DNA of 7,287 nucleotides from Gemmatimonadales bacterium. GTDB lineage: Bacteria; Gemmatimonadota; Gemmatimonadetes; Gemmatimonadales; GWC2-71-9. This document shows positions 5,159 through 7,287 of the stretch, one piece after another. The stretch is from positions 1-7,287 of the forward strand of contig JAICPP010000169.1 in the NCBI GenBank assembly GCA_025929805.1. Direction: 5' to 3'. Made by a program: the position numbers and the translations under genes. The notes beneath the pieces were generated by a model. It was not told the DNA's origin. It saw nothing but the letters and a program-made list of their open reading frames with translations, and did no database searches. Numbering within the stretch: the first letter of the stretch is position 1; every line of letters begins with the position of its first letter.

Positions 5159-6544
5159 ATGAGTGCCGATGCGTGGGTCGAAGAGTTGCTGGGCCGGCCT
5201 GCCGTAAAGCTGGATCTCACCCCCATCCGGGCAGACTTCCAGAGCCGGGTGATCCTCCTGACCGGCGCGGCCGGATCGATCGGCTCCGAACTGGCCCGCC
5301 AGATTGCCCCGCTCAAGCCGGCTCGCCTGGTGCTGCTCGACCGGTCGGAAAGTGATCTCTACTTCTTGCACCTAGAACTGAGTGAGGCCCATCCAGCACT
5401 CAGTGTCGTGCCGGTCATCTGCGACATCACCAATCAGACCCGGCTGGCACAAGTGTGCGCGCACCATCGGCCCGAATACGTCATTCATGCCGCAGCGTAC
5501 CGACACGTGGCTCTGATGGAGGCCAACGTGCTCGAGGCGGTGCGCAACAACGTGCTGGGCACCCTGTTCGCGGCGACCATGGCCGTACGCCATGGAGCGG
5601 CCAAGTTCCTCCTCGTGTCGAGCGACAAGGCGATTCGCCCGTCCACGGTGGTGGGAGCCACCAAGCGGGTCGCCGAACGCATCGTTTTCGGCCTGGCCAA
5701 TCTGCACCGTTCAGGCACCGATTTCCGCGCGGTCAGAATCGGTAACGTGCTCGCCTCCAGGGGCAGCGTTATCCAGATGTTCGAGCGGCAACTCGAGGCC
5801 GGCGGGCCCATCAGAGTCGCCCATCCCCTGGCTCAGGCCAATTTCACGACCACCTCGGAAGCGGCGCAGCTGATGCTACTCGCCGGCTCTCTCCCCGGAA
5901 TGGCGGGAGCAATCGCAATGCTGGAGATGGGCGAGCCGGTGCGGATGCTCGATCTGGTGGAAAGGTTCATCCGATCACCCGGAAAGGTTCCGGGCAACGA
6001 CATTCGGATCGTGTTCACCGGCTTGAGGCCCGGTGAGGTGCTCGAAGAAGGGCGGATGTCGGCTCTGGAACCCAGCCTGCCGACTTCAACCGAAGTGATC
6101 CGCATCAAGCAGGCGCCCGAAAGCTCGGGCCCGGAACTGATGGAGAAGCTCAGTCAGCTGTTCGCGGCGCTGGATGTAGGGGACGCTGAAGGCGTACTGA
6201 CAGACCTGTGTGAGCTGGTGCCGGAATGTGTTCCCCCACTGCGGCAGTCTCACACTTCTCTATCTACCAGGCCGTGGCCGCCCACTCAGCCGGGGAGAGG
6301 AGTCACCGGTCTCGGGGAAAAGCGCCGACGGGAGCACAGGCGGCTTGCCCAGCGTCCCTCCGAACCTGCGGAACTACGGGTGATCGATCGGCGCAGCGGC
6401 GTTGCTTGCCGCCGGAAGACACCTCGACACGGAGGCCGCCGCCACACCGACGTCGGAGCACTGATCTCTCAACGGACTCATTTGAGGACTCGGGTTCCCC
6501 GAATGAGCGGCCCCACCCAGGCATCGCAGGAGACTAGCACGTGA
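5159..6544 (+). CDS. CapD/WbpM/FlaA1-type nucleotide-sugar 4,6-dehydratase (polysaccharide biosynthesis protein), soluble form with basic C-terminal tail
   Basis: From the ATG this is 461 residues. EELLGRPAVKLDL (8-20) is the linker normally found after the membrane and first Rossmann domains of WbpM-like proteins; here it is at the very N-terminus, so those domains are missing. The extended SDR domain follows: TGAAGSIGSE (35-44), LLDRSESDLYFL (59-70), HAAAYRHV (110-117), SSDKA with Asp156 and Lys157, VVGATKR with Lys169, RIGNVLASRGSV (193-204), and TGLRPGE (287-293). Family members convert UDP-GlcNAc-type sugars to 4-keto-6-deoxy sugars for capsule, O-antigen or glycans. Valine 165 sits where PseB has Tyr and WbpM/PglF have Met; ANFTTT replaces the common RYFMTI, and EVLEEGRM replaces the usual EKL-EELL. 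Activity may therefore differ. Residues from about 362 are an Arg/Pro/Thr-rich tail ending in a GTGA overlap with the next gene. Confidence 0.85.
   Translation: MSADAWVEELLGRPAVKLDLTPIRADFQSRVILLTGAAGSIGSELARQIAPLKPARLVLLDRSESDLYFLHLELSEAHPALSVVPVICDITNQTRLAQVCAHHRPEYVIHAAAYRHVALMEANVLEAVRNNVLGTLFAATMAVRHGAAKFLLVSSDKAIRPSTVVGATKRVAERIVFGLANLHRSGTDFRAVRIGNVLASRGSVIQMFERQLEAGGPIRVAHPLAQANFTTTSEAAQLMLLAGSLPGMAGAIAMLEMGEPVRMLDLVERFIRSPGKVPGNDIRIVFTGLRPGEVLEEGRMSALEPSLPTSTEVIRIKQAPESSGPELMEKLSQLFAALDVGDAEGVLTDLCELVPECVPPLRQSHTSLSTRPWPPTQPGRGVTGLGEKRRREHRRLAQRPSEPAELRVIDRRSGVACRRKTPRHGGRRHTDVGALISQRTHLRTRVPRMSGPTQASQETST
6528..6532 (+). promoter_or_regulatory. Ribosome binding site of the acyltransferase gene, inside the dehydratase coding region
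   Basis: AGGAG is 8 bases before the GTG at 6541. It lies within the last codons of the upstream gene, consistent with translational coupling through the GTGA overlap at 6541-6544. Confidence 0.65.
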
Positions 6545-7287
6545 GTCTCGAAGTCGTGGAAGCGGCCCTTCGGGTTCGCGAGCTCACGCCGGAGGAATTA
6601 CCAGGGTGGGATAGGATGGTTCGTGGGTTTCCCCACGCCCGGGTGGTTCACACCCTGCCATGGATCCGTTCACTCGAAGCCTCCGGGGCAGGGCTGGCTC
6701 GATTTCTGGTCTTCGAGAAGGCGGGAGAGATCGTGGGCTGCCTGCCTGGACTGCTGAGTGAGGCGGGTCCGTTCCGGATGTTTGGCTCGCCGCCACCTCT
6801 CAGTCAGACAGTCAGCATGGGGCCGGTGTTCGATGAGTCGCGGATCACTGCGGCGGAGTTGATCGATGCGACGATTCGGTTTCTGGAGCAGCACCTGGCC
6901 GTTCATCACATCGAAATCCTGAGCCCGGATCTGAACCGGGAGACCATGGCAAGACTCGGGTTTCGCGGTGAAGCCTGGCCGACCCACAGGACCGCTTTGT
7001 TCCCCGGTGATGAGCGGCGGACCCTACGGCAGCTGAATCACAGCGCCCGGCGGAACATCACTCGAGGCATCCGGCAGGGACTCGAGATCCGATTCGAGAC
7101 CGACGAACGTTTCGTGAACGAGCATTACCAGCAGATCAAAGAGGGGTTCCTCAGCAGAGGCCTGGCGCTGAACTTCGACCGCCGACGCGTGCTCGAGTGT
7201 TTTCGTGCCCTGCGCAGATCCGGCAATCTGGTGGCCGTGTCGGTGTACCTGCCAAGTCGGGTCAACATCGCGACGGCGATGTTCACC
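6541..7287 (+). CDS. FemAB / BioF2-like GNAT-fold acyltransferase (3' partial)
   Basis: The frame runs 249 codons from GTG at 6541 to the window edge without a stop. The start is set by the AGGAG 8 bases upstream and by the 4-base overlap with the preceding stop codon. The protein looks like a GNAT/FemAB-type acyltransferase: HTLPWIRSLEAS (37-48), then a strand-turn-strand ARFLVFEKAGEIVGCLPGLL (53-72), a Gly/Pro-rich loop FGSPPPLSQ (81-89), HIEILSPDLNRETMARLGF (123-141), and the basic segment HSARRNITRGIR (167-178) typical of this group. The second domain begins near residue 180 with YQQIKEGFLSRG (196-207). Relatives transfer aminoacyl or acyl groups to peptidoglycan precursors or act in exopolysaccharide/PEP-CTERM loci, which suits the coupled sugar-dehydratase gene. 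Family members usually reach about 330-390 residues, so roughly 100 or more are missing. The acceptor cannot be told from sequence. Confidence 0.72.
   Translation, partial: MSLEVVEAALRVRELTPEELPGWDRMVRGFPHARVVHTLPWIRSLEASGAGLARFLVFEKAGEIVGCLPGLLSEAGPFRMFGSPPPLSQTVSMGPVFDESRITAAELIDATIRFLEQHLAVHHIEILSPDLNRETMARLGFRGEAWPTHRTALFPGDERRTLRQLNHSARRNITRGIRQGLEIRFETDERFVNEHYQQIKEGFLSRGLALNFDRRRVLECFRALRRSGNLVAVSVYLPSRVNIATAMFT

Noticed and set aside
5005..5355. Overlapping plus-strand frame at the start of the dehydratase gene, considered as a frameshifted N-terminus
   Set aside because: Its first 25 residues look loosely protein-like, but I could not match them to the expected membrane/Rossmann region, and the later part is Arg/Pro-rich shadow of the real gene.
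1..7287. Frequent CTCGAG hexamers (about 15 by eye), considered as a dispersed signal
   Set aside because: Most are in-frame Leu-Glu codon pairs (CTC GAG) in coding regions, so codon preference in a GC-rich genome explains them.

Overview
The window is high-GC bacterial DNA, dense with genes on both strands. GTG starts, Gly/Ala/Arg-rich proteins and the mix of families suggest a soil or environmental lineage. Gemmatimonadota or a similar phylum is my guess from family resemblance alone; no rRNA or other marker is present to confirm it. I see no tRNA, rRNA, CRISPR array, insertion sequence or phage gene.

Layout. (1) Positions 2-379 (+) hold the 3' end of a concanavalin A/DUF1080-like beta-sandwich protein whose start lies outside the window. 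(2) Positions 397-1746 (-) hold a complete class III aminotransferase of GabT type, convergent with gene 1. (3) Positions 1747-2060 are a divergent intergenic region with two dyads, a weak 28-codon ORF and a GC hairpin. (4) Positions 2061-3299 (+) encode a saccharopine/carboxynorspermidine dehydrogenase-family protein, followed after 45 bases by (5) a betaine/aminoaldehyde dehydrogenase-like ALDH (3345-4844). (6) Positions 4850-4927 form an inverted pair of heptamer arrays that could fold in the ALDH transcript. (7) Positions 4928-5158 are apparently non-coding. (8) Positions 5159-6544 (+) encode a CapD/WbpM/FlaA1-type NDP-sugar dehydratase with no membrane domain and with an Arg-rich tail. 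(9) Positions 6541 to the end (+) hold the first 249 codons of a FemAB/BioF2-like GNAT acyltransferase, whose GTG start overlaps the preceding stop codon as GTGA.

How the genes may work together. The aminotransferase, saccharopine-dehydrogenase-like enzyme and ALDH form a divergent cluster with coherent chemistry: making, oxidising and transaminating an amino-aldehyde. Two readings fit. One is lysine or saccharopine to aminoadipate semialdehyde to aminoadipate. The other is polyamine-type metabolism, with 4-aminobutyraldehyde going to GABA and then to succinate semialdehyde. The sequence alone does not decide. The last two genes look like the start of a separate envelope or exopolysaccharide operon in which nucleotide-sugar modification is translationally coupled to an acyltransferase.

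I found no clearly new multi-gene system. The points most worth checking are the unusual CapD homologue (missing N-terminal domain, Val at a catalytic position, basic tail running into the next gene), the heptamer inverted repeat, and the structured divergent intergenic region.
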